Positions 25,467 to 32,455 of a stretch of DNA of 64,000 nt are shown piece after piece. Location of the stretch: positions 602,754-666,753 of the forward strand of contig NZ_JAKLTM010000004.1 in NCBI RefSeq assembly GCF_022012305.1. Reading direction: 5' to 3'. Each line of letters opens with the position of its first letter. Position 1 is the stretch's first letter. The notes beneath the pieces are model-generated. The model ran no database searches, had not been told where the DNA came from, and saw only the letters and a program-made list of their open reading frames with translations. Made by a program: the position numbers and the translations under genes. The stretch comes from Ramlibacter paludis (GTDB lineage Bacteria; Pseudomonadota; Gammaproteobacteria; Burkholderiales; Burkholderiaceae_C).

Positions 25467-25523
25467 CCGGCCCCGCGCATTCGCAGGGCCGGGAAACAGG
25501 GGACTGGGCGCCTTCAAGGCGCC
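25467..25523. terminator. Two intercistronic hairpins between the MBL lipoprotein and Bug genes
   Basis: GGCGCCTT-C-AAGGCGCC (25507-25523) is a perfect 8 bp stem. CCGGCCC ... GGGCCGG (25467-25492) has an inner GCG/CGC stem. Neither has a T-run on the minus strand. They may weaken or process the transcript between the two genes. Confidence 0.5.
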
Positions 25524-25533
25524 AGCCACCGCA

Positions 25534-26679
25534 TCAGTCGTAGGTGCACTCGAGCGCGCCGGCACGCGGATTGGCGAACTGCGTTCCGGGGCCCGGGCCT
25601 TCCGCCGGCAGGCCGTACGCCGCCTTCATGGCCGTGTTCGGCGTCGTGCGCAGGCCCTTGCTGTCGTAGATCCACGCATCCCAGTAGTTGGTGGGATAGA
25701 CCTGGGGCACGCCAAGCGCCACGAGCAGCTGCTTCAGCTTCGGCTGGTCATCCGGGTTGTACGCATAGTGCATCCCGTAGCGCAGGTTGAAGTTCACGCC
25801 GTTGGCCGCGCGGGCATCCAGGTGATGCGGCATGAACGTCTTGACGCCATACGCCGGAATCACCGTGCGGGCCTGGTACACCATCCGCGACTCGGGGCCG
25901 CCCTGCCAGATCTCGAAGCCGGTCAGCTTGGCATCCTTGAGCGCCGCATTCAGGTTCTGCAGTGGCGAGCCGTAAGTGACGGTCGTGGTCACGCCGTTGC
26001 TGACCGACGTGACGACACGCGGCGTCGTCAGGTCCGGGCCACCCGCCCCACTGTCCGAAGTGAACCAGCTGAGGACCTTCCCGTCCTTCGTGCGCACCGT
26101 GAACAGGAAGCCGAAGGTCTCCGGGGTGCCGGTGCCGTTGCTGAATTCGTTGCATTCGACGCTGTGCACCCAGCGCACAGCCCTCACCTCGGCAAAGTCG
26201 CTGAGCTTGATGACTTCGCCGCCCTTGAGCCCCACGCACTGCGCTGCCGGAATGCCGTAGGTCGCCACCAGGGTCGTGCAGGCGGCGGGCGGTGCATACA
26301 CCATCTTCCCCGTCTGCTTGGCCCACTCCGGCAGCTGGACGGAATGGTCGGGGTGCACGTGACCGAGCAGGATCACGTCGATCGACAGCGCCGTGGTGGG
26401 CGTGCCGCCCGGGCCGCTCTTGATCGCGGTGAGCGCGGTGGTGACGCTGCCCGCGCGCGGCGTGCTGCCCGAGTTGACCACTTCGCCATCGAGGAGCACC
26501 CCCTTGTCGCCGATCTGGTAGTGCCAGTTGGTGATGCCGAACCAGGTCATGCGCACGTTCTCCGGCGCATTCGCCAGGGGATCGGGAGGAGGCGGAGCCG
26601 AATTGCCGCCACCGCAGGCGGCAAGCAGGGTGACAAGCGCGAGTGCCGCCAGATGTCTCATCCAGTTTTTCAATGTCAT
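25534..26679 (-). CDS. Metallo-beta-lactamase-fold lipoprotein
   Basis: 381 residues. The lipobox LLAAC gives a lipidated Cys22 followed by a glycine- and proline-rich spacer. The metal-binding motif is GHVHPDHS (His-x-His-x-Asp-His), with further candidate ligands in WVHSVEC, SDSGAGG and FMPHHLD. The fold is that of the MBL hydrolases, which include lactonases and esterases; the substrate cannot be told. The protein should be anchored at the periplasmic or outer membrane face. It is the first gene of a leftward unit with Bug and Tct-like genes, which suggests it releases or modifies the carboxylate that the Bug proteins bind. Confidence 0.88.
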   Translation of the reverse strand: MTLKNWMRHLAALALVTLLAACGGGNSAPPPPDPLANAPENVRMTWFGITNWHYQIGDKGVLLDGEVVNSGSTPRAGSVTTALTAIKSGPGGTPTTALSIDVILLGHVHPDHSVQLPEWAKQTGKMVYAPPAACTTLVATYGIPAAQCVGLKGGEVIKLSDFAEVRAVRWVHSVECNEFSNGTGTPETFGFLFTVRTKDGKVLSWFTSDSGAGGPDLTTPRVVTSVSNGVTTTVTYGSPLQNLNAALKDAKLTGFEIWQGGPESRMVYQARTVIPAYGVKTFMPHHLDARAANGVNFNLRYGMHYAYNPDDQPKLKQLLVALGVPQVYPTNYWDAWIYDSKGLRTTPNTAMKAAYGLPAEGPGPGTQFANPRAGALECTYD

Positions 26680-26691
26680 GGTGTCCTCGGG

Positions 26692-26778
26692 TTGAAAGCT
26701 GTTCCTGGTGGCACGTGCGATGCGCGCTCCTGCAGGACGGGCGGACGATACGGAAACCGCGCTTTCAGTCGGCTTTCA
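26692..26778. promoter_or_regulatory. Candidate TctD operator: GCTTTCA direct repeats 11 bp apart
   Basis: GCTTTCA occurs at 26761-26767 and 26772-26778, an 11 bp period, and an inverted TTGAAAGC occurs at 26692-26699. OmpR/PhoB-family regulators bind direct repeats of this period. On the minus strand the pair lies just upstream of GTATCG (26751-26746), a possible -10, which would suit an activated promoter of the MBL-lipoprotein gene. Confidence 0.45.
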
Positions 26779-26855
26779 AAACACACTAGGGATAACGCGG
26801 ACCTGCGGCTGGAATCGGTGGCGCACGCTACGAGTCCCTGCGCAGCACCCGACCC

Positions 26856-27389
26856 ATGAACCTGCTTCCTCGTCATCCAGCCTTTCGATCGTCGTTGGTG
26901 CTCGCCACCATTGCTGCCGCCCTGGCCACCGCATGCTCGGTGCAAGAGCCGGCGGCCGTATCGATCGCGAGTCCCACACCGGTCGTCACGCAACGCCCGC
27001 TGGCCGTGGCGCAACACGCGTCGCCCGCCCCGGCACCAGCGAGATTCCTTCTCACCGGGGTCGTCGCGATGGCGGGTCACCCGGGGCAGGGCATGGCCTT
27101 GGTGTCCGTCGATGGGCAACGCGAACAGGCGGTCCGCGCAGGGGCAGTCCTGGCCCAAGGGTGGACCTTGCACGAAGTGCATGAAGAGCTGGCTCTGCTG
27201 CTCTCGGCAGATGGCGGCCGCCAGGTGCTGCACGTGGAAGCGCGCGCGCCTGCTCCGACCGGGTCCGTCGGCCACCAACGGCAGGAGCCTTCCCTGCCCG
27301 CAGCCTCGCTCGCCAAACCGGCGGAAGTTCCCTCTGCGCTGGCAGTGGAACTGGCAAACCGTGAAATGAGCGCGCCCGCCAGCGATTGA
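26856..27389 (+). CDS. Stand-alone GspC-like (type II secretion C homology region) lipoprotein
   Basis: 177 residues. A signal peptide with lipobox LATAC gives lipidated Cys27. A Pro/Ala-rich linker runs to residue 62. Residues about 65-130 match the GspC/PulC homology-region pattern: FLLTGVVAMAGHPGQGMALVSVDG, then VRAGAVLAQGWTLHEV and LLLSADGGRQVL. The C-terminal 45 residues are low-complexity. GspC normally spans the inner membrane and contacts the GspD secretin; here it is a lipoprotein with no gsp genes nearby. It is divergent from the MBL-lipoprotein gene. A related PilP-like role is an alternative. Confidence 0.7.
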   Translation: MNLLPRHPAFRSSLVLATIAAALATACSVQEPAAVSIASPTPVVTQRPLAVAQHASPAPAPARFLLTGVVAMAGHPGQGMALVSVDGQREQAVRAGAVLAQGWTLHEVHEELALLLSADGGRQVLHVEARAPAPTGSVGHQRQEPSLPAASLAKPAEVPSALAVELANREMSAPASD

Positions 27390-27524
27390 TTCGCCGCGGC
27401 CGCGCTTGCGGCGTCCATGCGTCGGAATCAACGCACACACCCTCGGCCTGCGCACTGCTGCCGCCCGAGTGCGCGGAGGGCTCAAATGACTCCAGAGCGG
27501 GAAGTTTCCGCATAGGAGTACCTC

Positions 27525-27953
27525 ATGAAGAAGTTCATCTTGTCGGCCGTCGCCGTGGGCGCACTGGCCATCGGCGGCGTCGCGCAGGCCGACGTGATCG
27601 ACAGCGTTGGCAACACCATCTCGCGCATCTTCGGCGTGCCTTACGACGCCAGGCCGGCCGGCTCCGCGCCCATCGTCAGCGGCGTCTACACGGACGCCTA
27701 CGGCCATCGCTTCGGATACGACGCCGCGGGCCGGCAGGTTCCCCTCGACCAGTACGGCAGCTATCGCGACCAATGGGGCCGCACCGTCTACCTGGGCGCC
27801 AACAACCAGCCGCTGTACACCGAACAGAACGGCCAGCTGGTTCCCTACGGCCCCGTGTCCGGCCCGTACGCCTTGGGCCCGCAGTACGACCGCGACGGCG
27901 ACGGCATCCCGGACGGCTACGACCGCTACCCGAACGACTCGCGCTATCGCTGA
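27525..27953 (+). CDS. Secreted tyrosine-rich protein with DxDGxPxxYD tail
   Basis: 142 residues with a signal peptide (MKKFILSAVAVGALAIGGVAQA) and strong AGGAG ribosome site. The mature chain is rich in Tyr, Gly, Pro and Gln. The C-terminus reads YDRDGDGIPDGYDRYPND, a thrombospondin-type-3-like or EF-hand-like calcium motif. The gene at 60553-60900 has a similar tail (DADRDGVPNRYDRAPNNP). Function is unknown; it is probably periplasmic or outer-membrane associated. It is followed within 8 bp by an 11 bp perfect inverted repeat. Confidence 0.85.
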   Translation: MKKFILSAVAVGALAIGGVAQADVIDSVGNTISRIFGVPYDARPAGSAPIVSGVYTDAYGHRFGYDAAGRQVPLDQYGSYRDQWGRTVYLGANNQPLYTEQNGQLVPYGPVSGPYALGPQYDRDGDGIPDGYDRYPNDSRYR

Positions 27954-27960
27954 CGCGCCC

Positions 27961-28005
27961 CGGCCGCTGCAAGGCTTGACACTTAGGTGCTAGCTGCAGC
28001 GGCCG
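27961..28005. terminator. Perfect 11 bp inverted repeat after secreted-protein gene
   Basis: CGGCCGCTGCA (27961-27971) pairs with TGCAGCGGCCG (27995-28005) across a 23 nt loop. It starts 8 bp after a stop codon, which suits a terminator, but no T-run follows. The loop holds a TTGACA hexamer without a matching -10. Confidence 0.5.
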
Positions 28006-28108
28006 AGTGTTGCGGATCCTCCGCAGATCGACGTCTCCCCCGCCTGAATCCCGCCGGACTCGCGCCGCGCGCGGCTATCCTCTGCGTCCAAACGAGAGGA
28101 GAAAAATC

Positions 28109-28771
28109 ATGTTCATCTGGGGAGCCAAAGGGGTGGTGGCCGATCTGGGACACCAGGGCGACCGCCCGTGTCCGACCTGCGAGAAGGAGCGTCCCTTCCA
28201 CCTGATGCTGCAGTACACGGCGCGGCACTTCTGGTACGTCTTCAAATGGGTCACCGGCAAGCAGTACGCCAGCGTGTGTGCCGTCTGCCAGCGGGGCCAG
28301 CGGCTCGACACCAAGACGATCGAGGCCAAGCTGCCCAAGCCGCCGATTCCCTTCGCCACGCGCGGAAGCTGGATGATCCTGGTGGGCCTGCTCGCCATCG
28401 CCGCCGTGTTCGGGGTGATCGACGACACCAGCCGCAGCTCGAGCCGCGAGACCTACCTGGCCACGCCGGCCAAGGGCGACCGGTACGTGGTGAACGTCGC
28501 CGGCCTGATGCAGTCGCCGCAGTCCAAGTACCTGTACACCATCCTGCGCGTGCGCGAGGTCAAGGCGGATGGCGTCGAATTCGATGCGGCGACCTGGTTC
28601 TACCCAGGCGCCTCGGGACCGAACAAGGACATGCGCGACGGCAAGCTGGACCAGCCGGGTTACTTCAGCCCGACGCCGATCGTCCTCTCGCGCGACAAGA
28701 TCGCGCGCCTGCACGCGGACCACGCCATCCACTCCATCGACCGCGCACCCGGCCCGGGCCTGGGCTCCTGA
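28109..28771 (+). CDS. Zinc-ribbon membrane protein of unknown function
   Basis: 220 residues with a good GAGAGGAGAAAA ribosome site. The N-terminal zinc ribbon has Cys21-x2-Cys24 (CPTC) and Cys57-x2-Cys60 (CAVC). One membrane segment follows (SWMILVGLLAIAAVFGVI, about residues 83-100), then an extracytoplasmic-looking domain with DRYVVNVAGLMQSPQSKYLY and VEFDAATWFYPG. Family not recognised with confidence. The last 112 bp overlap the convergent membrane-protein gene. Confidence 0.8.
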   Translation: MFIWGAKGVVADLGHQGDRPCPTCEKERPFHLMLQYTARHFWYVFKWVTGKQYASVCAVCQRGQRLDTKTIEAKLPKPPIPFATRGSWMILVGLLAIAAVFGVIDDTSRSSSRETYLATPAKGDRYVVNVAGLMQSPQSKYLYTILRVREVKADGVEFDAATWFYPGASGPNKDMRDGKLDQPGYFSPTPIVLSRDKIARLHADHAIHSIDRAPGPGLGS

Positions 28772-29316
28772 GAATCCGGGCCGATCGCAGCACGCAGTCC
28801 GCGCGCTGCGAGAGCGCTGGCAACGGCGGTCACGAGCAGCATCGCGGCCAGGTGAAGGCCCACCGCGGCCAGCACCAGCAGCACGGAGCCTGACAGGGCG
28901 ATCTCCTTGCCCGGCATGCCGCTCGCGCACAAGGGCAGCAGCGCCGGCACCAGCATCCAGCTGGCGCCGTGCGCCATGGCCACGATGAAGGCCCACACGC
29001 CGAGTCCCACATGATCGGCCGGGCGGCCGTGGACGTGCACCGCCACCACGGCCAGCAGCAAGACCACCGCCACGCCCTGCACGACCAGCGGACTGAACTC
29101 GCGCCCGAAGGCCAGCGCCAGCGGCACGGCGGCCGCCACGACCAGCACCGACAACGCATTGCCGACGGCGATCGGCACCAGCGCGCGCAGCAGGCACGTG
29201 CCTCCTTTGCGTTCACGCCACGCCACGATGCCCCAGCCCGCCAGCGGGTTCAGGCCATGCAGCGCCCCGGACGCCGCGACGGCGAGCCAGGGCCACAGTG
29301 CCTGCGAAGCCGCCAC
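28660..29316 (-). CDS. Polytopic membrane protein, possible transporter
   Basis: 218 residues, GTG start, with about six hydrophobic segments (LWPWLAVAASGALHGLNPLAG, ALVPIAVGNALSVLVVAAAV, VVQGVAVVLLLAVVAVHV, VWAFIVAMAHGASWMLVPALL, SGSVLLVLAAVGLHLAAMLLV). The N-terminal ALHGLNP motif recalls RcnA/LysE-type exporters, where HGL occurs in the first helix, but this is not proof. The start lies 4 bp after the DUF899 stop, so it is likely co-transcribed. The C-terminal 37 residues are encoded antisense to the zinc-ribbon gene and look non-conserved. Confidence 0.75.
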   Translation of the reverse strand: MAASQALWPWLAVAASGALHGLNPLAGWGIVAWRERKGGTCLLRALVPIAVGNALSVLVVAAAVPLALAFGREFSPLVVQGVAVVLLLAVVAVHVHGRPADHVGLGVWAFIVAMAHGASWMLVPALLPLCASGMPGKEIALSGSVLLVLAAVGLHLAAMLLVTAVASALAARGLRAAIGPDSQEPRPGPGARSMEWMAWSACRRAILSRERTIGVGLK

Positions 29317-29320
29317 GTCC

Positions 29321-30106
29321 TCAGTCCGCGCAATGCGGGCAGGCCGCGGCCGGCACCGCCACCTTCTCGGGCGCGGGCTGGTACGTCTGTCCCGCCTCGT
29401 AGCGGTCGTGATGCCGCACCCACTCCATCTTGTAGAAGGTGTCGCGCTCGTTGCGCCCTTGCGGCGTGAGGTCCATCAGCGTGTAGGCGCCCATCATGGC
29501 TTCCACGCCGCGGCCGAAGGTGCTGTAGGTGTGGAAGACGGCGCCAGCGTCGTCGCGGGCGAACACGCTGATGCCCGGTGCTTCCTCCGCCGGGAAATAG
29601 CCCTTGCGGTAGTTGTAGTCGACCTCGCCGCCGGCGAGCTCCTCCGGCGTGAAGCTCACGCGGAAGTCGAAGTTGAAGTCGCTGCCGTTCGACGACACCC
29701 AGTCGAACTGCCAGCCCATGCGCTCGCGAAAGCGCTGGATGTCGGCCAGCGGCGCGCGCGAAACGGCGACGAAGCGGATGTCGCGATGCGCGAGGTGCAC
29801 GTTCATGCCGTCCATGTGGTCTGCCATGTACGAGCAGCTGGGGCAGCCCTGCTCCCAGCCCGGGCCGAACATGAAGTGCTGCACCAGCAGCTGGCGCTTG
29901 CCTTCGAAGACCTCGGCGAGCGTGCGCGGGCCGGCCTGCGTCGCGAAGACGTAGTCCTTCTCGACGCGGCGCCACGGCAAGGCGCGGCGCTCGCTCGCGA
30001 CCTGGTCGCGCAGGCGCGTGAGTTCCTTCTCGCGGGCCAGCAGCTTGCGGCGCTCTTCGGTCCAGAGCGAGTCGGAAGCGATGCGGTGCGGGGTCTGGGT
30101 GGTCAT
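29321..30106 (-). CDS. DUF899 thioredoxin-like family protein
   Basis: 261 residues, typical length. The thioredoxin-like core has GWEQGCPSCSYMADHMDG with Cys88-x2-Cys91, and the family segments VAVSRAPLADIQRFRERMGW and YSTFGRGVEAMMGAYTLMDLTP. A second CPHC is at the C-terminus (257-260). DUF899 proteins are cytoplasmic and of unknown activity; a redox role is inferred from the CxxC. It is in a leftward operon with the beta-propeller protein (70 bp upstream) and the membrane protein (4 bp downstream). Confidence 0.9.
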   Translation of the reverse strand: MTTQTPHRIASDSLWTEERRKLLAREKELTRLRDQVASERRALPWRRVEKDYVFATQAGPRTLAEVFEGKRQLLVQHFMFGPGWEQGCPSCSYMADHMDGMNVHLAHRDIRFVAVSRAPLADIQRFRERMGWQFDWVSSNGSDFNFDFRVSFTPEELAGGEVDYNYRKGYFPAEEAPGISVFARDDAGAVFHTYSTFGRGVEAMMGAYTLMDLTPQGRNERDTFYKMEWVRHHDRYEAGQTYQPAPEKVAVPAAACPHCAD

Positions 30107-30176
30107 GGTGACTCCTGGTTGTGCATGCGGCGGCCCGACCCGGGCCGGGCCGCATGCGTTGCGAAAAAGGATGGGA

Positions 30177-30836
30177 CTAGCGCGCGGACTTCGGCTTGCG
30201 CACAGCCCGCAGCTTGCCGCTGCCGCCGCCGCCGCAGTACAGGAGATCGGCGCCGTCGGACTCGAGTCCGCTCACGAAGGCACCCGCGGGCATCCGCAGG
30301 CGCTCCAGCACTTCGCCGCTGCGCGGCTCCACGCGGCGCAGCTCGCTCTCGTCGCCCTCCCGGGTGGCGTGCCAGAGCTCGCCGTCGACCCAGGTGACGC
30401 CGGTGACGAAGCGGTTGGATGCGATGGTGCGCTGGATGGCGCCGGTTTCCGGATCCACCTGGTGGATCTGGCGACCCCGGTAGTTGCCGACCCAGAGGCT
30501 GCCTTCGGCCCAGGTGAGGCCCGAGGCGCCGTCCGCGGCCGGCGCGGGAATCGAGGCCAGCGTCGCGCCGGTGGCCGGGTCGATCTTCTCGATGCGCCCG
30601 CCCGCGATCTGCCACAGGTGCTTGCCGTCGAAGGCGGTGCCGGCGTCGCAAGCGTGCGGCAGCGTGCGGACGACCTCGCCCGTGCCCGGCTCGATGGCCA
30701 GCAGCTGCTCGCCGGTCGCCGCCCAGACGTGGCGGCCGTCGTAGCTCACGCCCGCCACGCCCTTGCTGCCGCCGAAGGGGCCGTACTCGCGCACGACCTC
30801 GGCGGTCGGTGCGGGCTTTTCCGTTGTGGTGTTCAT
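30177..30836 (-). CDS. Beta-propeller (PQQ/NHL-like repeat) protein
   Basis: 219 residues built of about five propeller blades. The recurring pattern is V-x-x-D-G-x-x-L-W and I-D-P-x-T-G-x-x (LLAIEPGTGEVVRTL, EKIDPATGATLASI, HQVDPETGAIQRTI, RRVEPRSGEVLERL). No signal peptide is seen, so it is probably cytoplasmic. Function unknown. The ATG at 30836 is preceded by AAGGAC. It lies between the TPR regulator and DUF899 genes on the same strand. Confidence 0.82.
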   Translation of the reverse strand: MNTTTEKPAPTAEVVREYGPFGGSKGVAGVSYDGRHVWAATGEQLLAIEPGTGEVVRTLPHACDAGTAFDGKHLWQIAGGRIEKIDPATGATLASIPAPAADGASGLTWAEGSLWVGNYRGRQIHQVDPETGAIQRTIASNRFVTGVTWVDGELWHATREGDESELRRVEPRSGEVLERLRMPAGAFVSGLESDGADLLYCGGGGSGKLRAVRKPKSAR

Positions 30837-30880
30837 CGCAGGTCCTTCTTGCGCCGTTCCGCGGCGCGATGGAAAGGACT

Positions 30881-32098
30881 CTACGCGCCGGCCAGCGAAG
30901 CCGGGAGTAACAAGATTGTCGTGAAATCCACCAGCGGCGGCGCGACCCAGCGCTGCGCGCGCGAGCGCCCCACGCTGCGCACCTGGCCGGCGGCTTCCAG
31001 CTCGGAGAGGGCGCGCTGCACGGTGCGCTGGCTGGCGTCCAGCGCCAGCGCCAGCGCGGAGGTCGACCAGGCCGCGCCGTCGGACAGCAGCGCCAGCAAC
31101 GAGGCTTGCTCGCCGGCGATCGGAGGTGCCAGCAGGACGACCTCGGCCGGCGCGCGCAAGCTGAAGCCGCGCGGCGTGGCTTCGATGGCCGCGATGCCTT
31201 TGAGAAGCGCACGCAGCCGGCCCAGTTCGACCCGCAGCCGCGCGCGATGGGTTTCGTCGGGCCGCCGGGTGCGGAAAGCCGTGGCGATCAAGGCATCGCG
31301 ATCCGCGTCGTGCGGCCAGGCTTGCGCGAGCGACTGCGCCAGCGCGAACAGGATGGGCCGGCGTGCCAGCGGCACCCAGGAGCCGCCGGCCGCGACGCCG
31401 CGCCTGCAGGCGTCGAGCACCAGCGCACCCGAGGCCAGCAAGGCCTCGACCTCCTCCAGCTGCAAGGGCTGCTGCGAATCGCCCGCCACGCGCCTCGCCG
31501 CGGGGCGATCCAGTGCCGAGCGCGCCTCCGCCACTTCCGCGATCAAGGCGGGGATGCCCGAGCGATAGGCGGCCTGGTGCGCGCGTGCGAGCGCCGCCTT
31601 GGCGGGCGCACAGCGCAGTGAGCTTAAGGCGAGTTCGGCGGCAGCGAGTTCCGCGACGGCGGCTTTCGCGGGGGAAAGCTGGCGCACGTCCAGTTCCCGC
31701 AAGGTGTCCGCGGCTTCGGCGAGCCGCCCGAGCAGCAGCGCCCGCCGGGCGGCCACGAGGCGCGCGTGGGCGGCATTGGCCGCATCGCCATGCTGCTCCA
31801 GCGTCCTGGCCACCGCGATCAGTTCGCGCGGCGTGCCCGCGAGTTCGCGCAGTGCGAGCCGGACTTCCGCCTCCGCCAGCACGCAACGCGCGCGCGCGAG
31901 TTCATGGCGCGGGCCGAACGCGCGCGCTGCCCGCCGCAACAGGTCGCAGGCCTTGCCGTGCTCGCCCAGCTGCGCCATCGCGATGCCGCGCAGCGCCAGC
32001 GCCGGCGGGTCGTCGCGCAGCGCCACGCCCTTGAGCGCGCCCAGCGGGTCGCCCGCGGCAAGCGCGCGGGCAGATGCGGTGAGGAGTGAGTCGAGCAC
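30881..32098 (-). CDS. TPR-containing transcriptional regulator with C-terminal winged helices
   Basis: 405 residues, GTG start. Residues 1 to about 230 are alanine-rich TPR-like helices (DPPALALRGIAMAQLGEHGKA, ARLVAARRALLLGRLAEAADTL). Residues about 250-330 resemble an OmpR-type DNA-binding fold (RARLRVELGRLRALL, EATPRGFSLR). Residues about 340-395 form a second winged helix (STSALALALDASQRTVQRALSELEAAGQV). It probably controls the downstream propeller/DUF899/membrane operon and may sense a small ligand through the TPR part. The final residues are hydrophobic (LLLPASLAGA). Confidence 0.8.
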   Translation of the reverse strand: MLDSLLTASARALAAGDPLGALKGVALRDDPPALALRGIAMAQLGEHGKACDLLRRAARAFGPRHELARARCVLAEAEVRLALRELAGTPRELIAVARTLEQHGDAANAAHARLVAARRALLLGRLAEAADTLRELDVRQLSPAKAAVAELAAAELALSSLRCAPAKAALARAHQAAYRSGIPALIAEVAEARSALDRPAARRVAGDSQQPLQLEEVEALLASGALVLDACRRGVAAGGSWVPLARRPILFALAQSLAQAWPHDADRDALIATAFRTRRPDETHRARLRVELGRLRALLKGIAAIEATPRGFSLRAPAEVVLLAPPIAGEQASLLALLSDGAAWSTSALALALDASQRTVQRALSELEAAGQVRSVGRSRAQRWVAPPLVDFTTILLLPASLAGA

Positions 32099-32110
32099 TG
32101 GCCCGCGAGA

Positions 32111-32386
32111 CTACAGCAGCGGCGCGCCCTCTTCCTTTTCGTTGGCGATCAGGAAGGCCTGCATGCCGGCCACGATGCCGCCCATGCACTGGCCGGCGGT
32201 GCCGGGGAAGCGGCCGTCGCCGGCCAGCTTCTGCAGACTTTCCGCGATGCTCAGGATGCGCGCGCGGTCCGCGCCGGAGGTGTCCAGGCCGCCCGCCAAC
32301 GCGAATCCGACCGCCTGGCCGCAGCCGTCGAGGGCTTCGTTCAGCATCTCCAATGTCAATGGCGTTCCCGCCGGGACCTGGTTCAT
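32111..32386 (-). CDS. Small hypothetical protein
   Basis: 91 residues. The ATG at 32386 is chosen over one 7 codons upstream because GGGAGGAAT lies 8 nt before it. The sequence is mixed helical (LTLEMLNEALDGCGQAVGFAL, RARILSIAESLQKLAG, CMGGIVAGMQAFLIANEKEE). I do not recognise the family. It precedes the TPR regulator by 12 bp on the same strand, so it may be the first gene of that operon. Confidence 0.7.
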   Translation of the reverse strand: MNQVPAGTPLTLEMLNEALDGCGQAVGFALAGGLDTSGADRARILSIAESLQKLAGDGRFPGTAGQCMGGIVAGMQAFLIANEKEEGAPLL

Positions 32387-32434
32387 TTTCGATTCCTCCC
32401 GATGCAAAACGCCAAGCCTAGCGCGCCCGGCGGA

Positions 32435-32455
32435 AATTGGGTTCTGACCCCAATT
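32435..32455. repeat. Dispersed palindromic repeat, copy 1
   Basis: The 21-mer AATTGGGTTCTGACCCCAATT can fold with a 7 bp AATTGGG/CCCAATT stem. An identical copy lies at 43137-43157. It overlaps the stop codon of the aminotransferase gene. Confidence 0.8.

Noticed and set aside
27976..27981. TTGACA hexamer as a promoter for the zinc-ribbon gene
   Set aside because: It lies in the loop of an inverted repeat and has no acceptable -10 at 16-18 bp.
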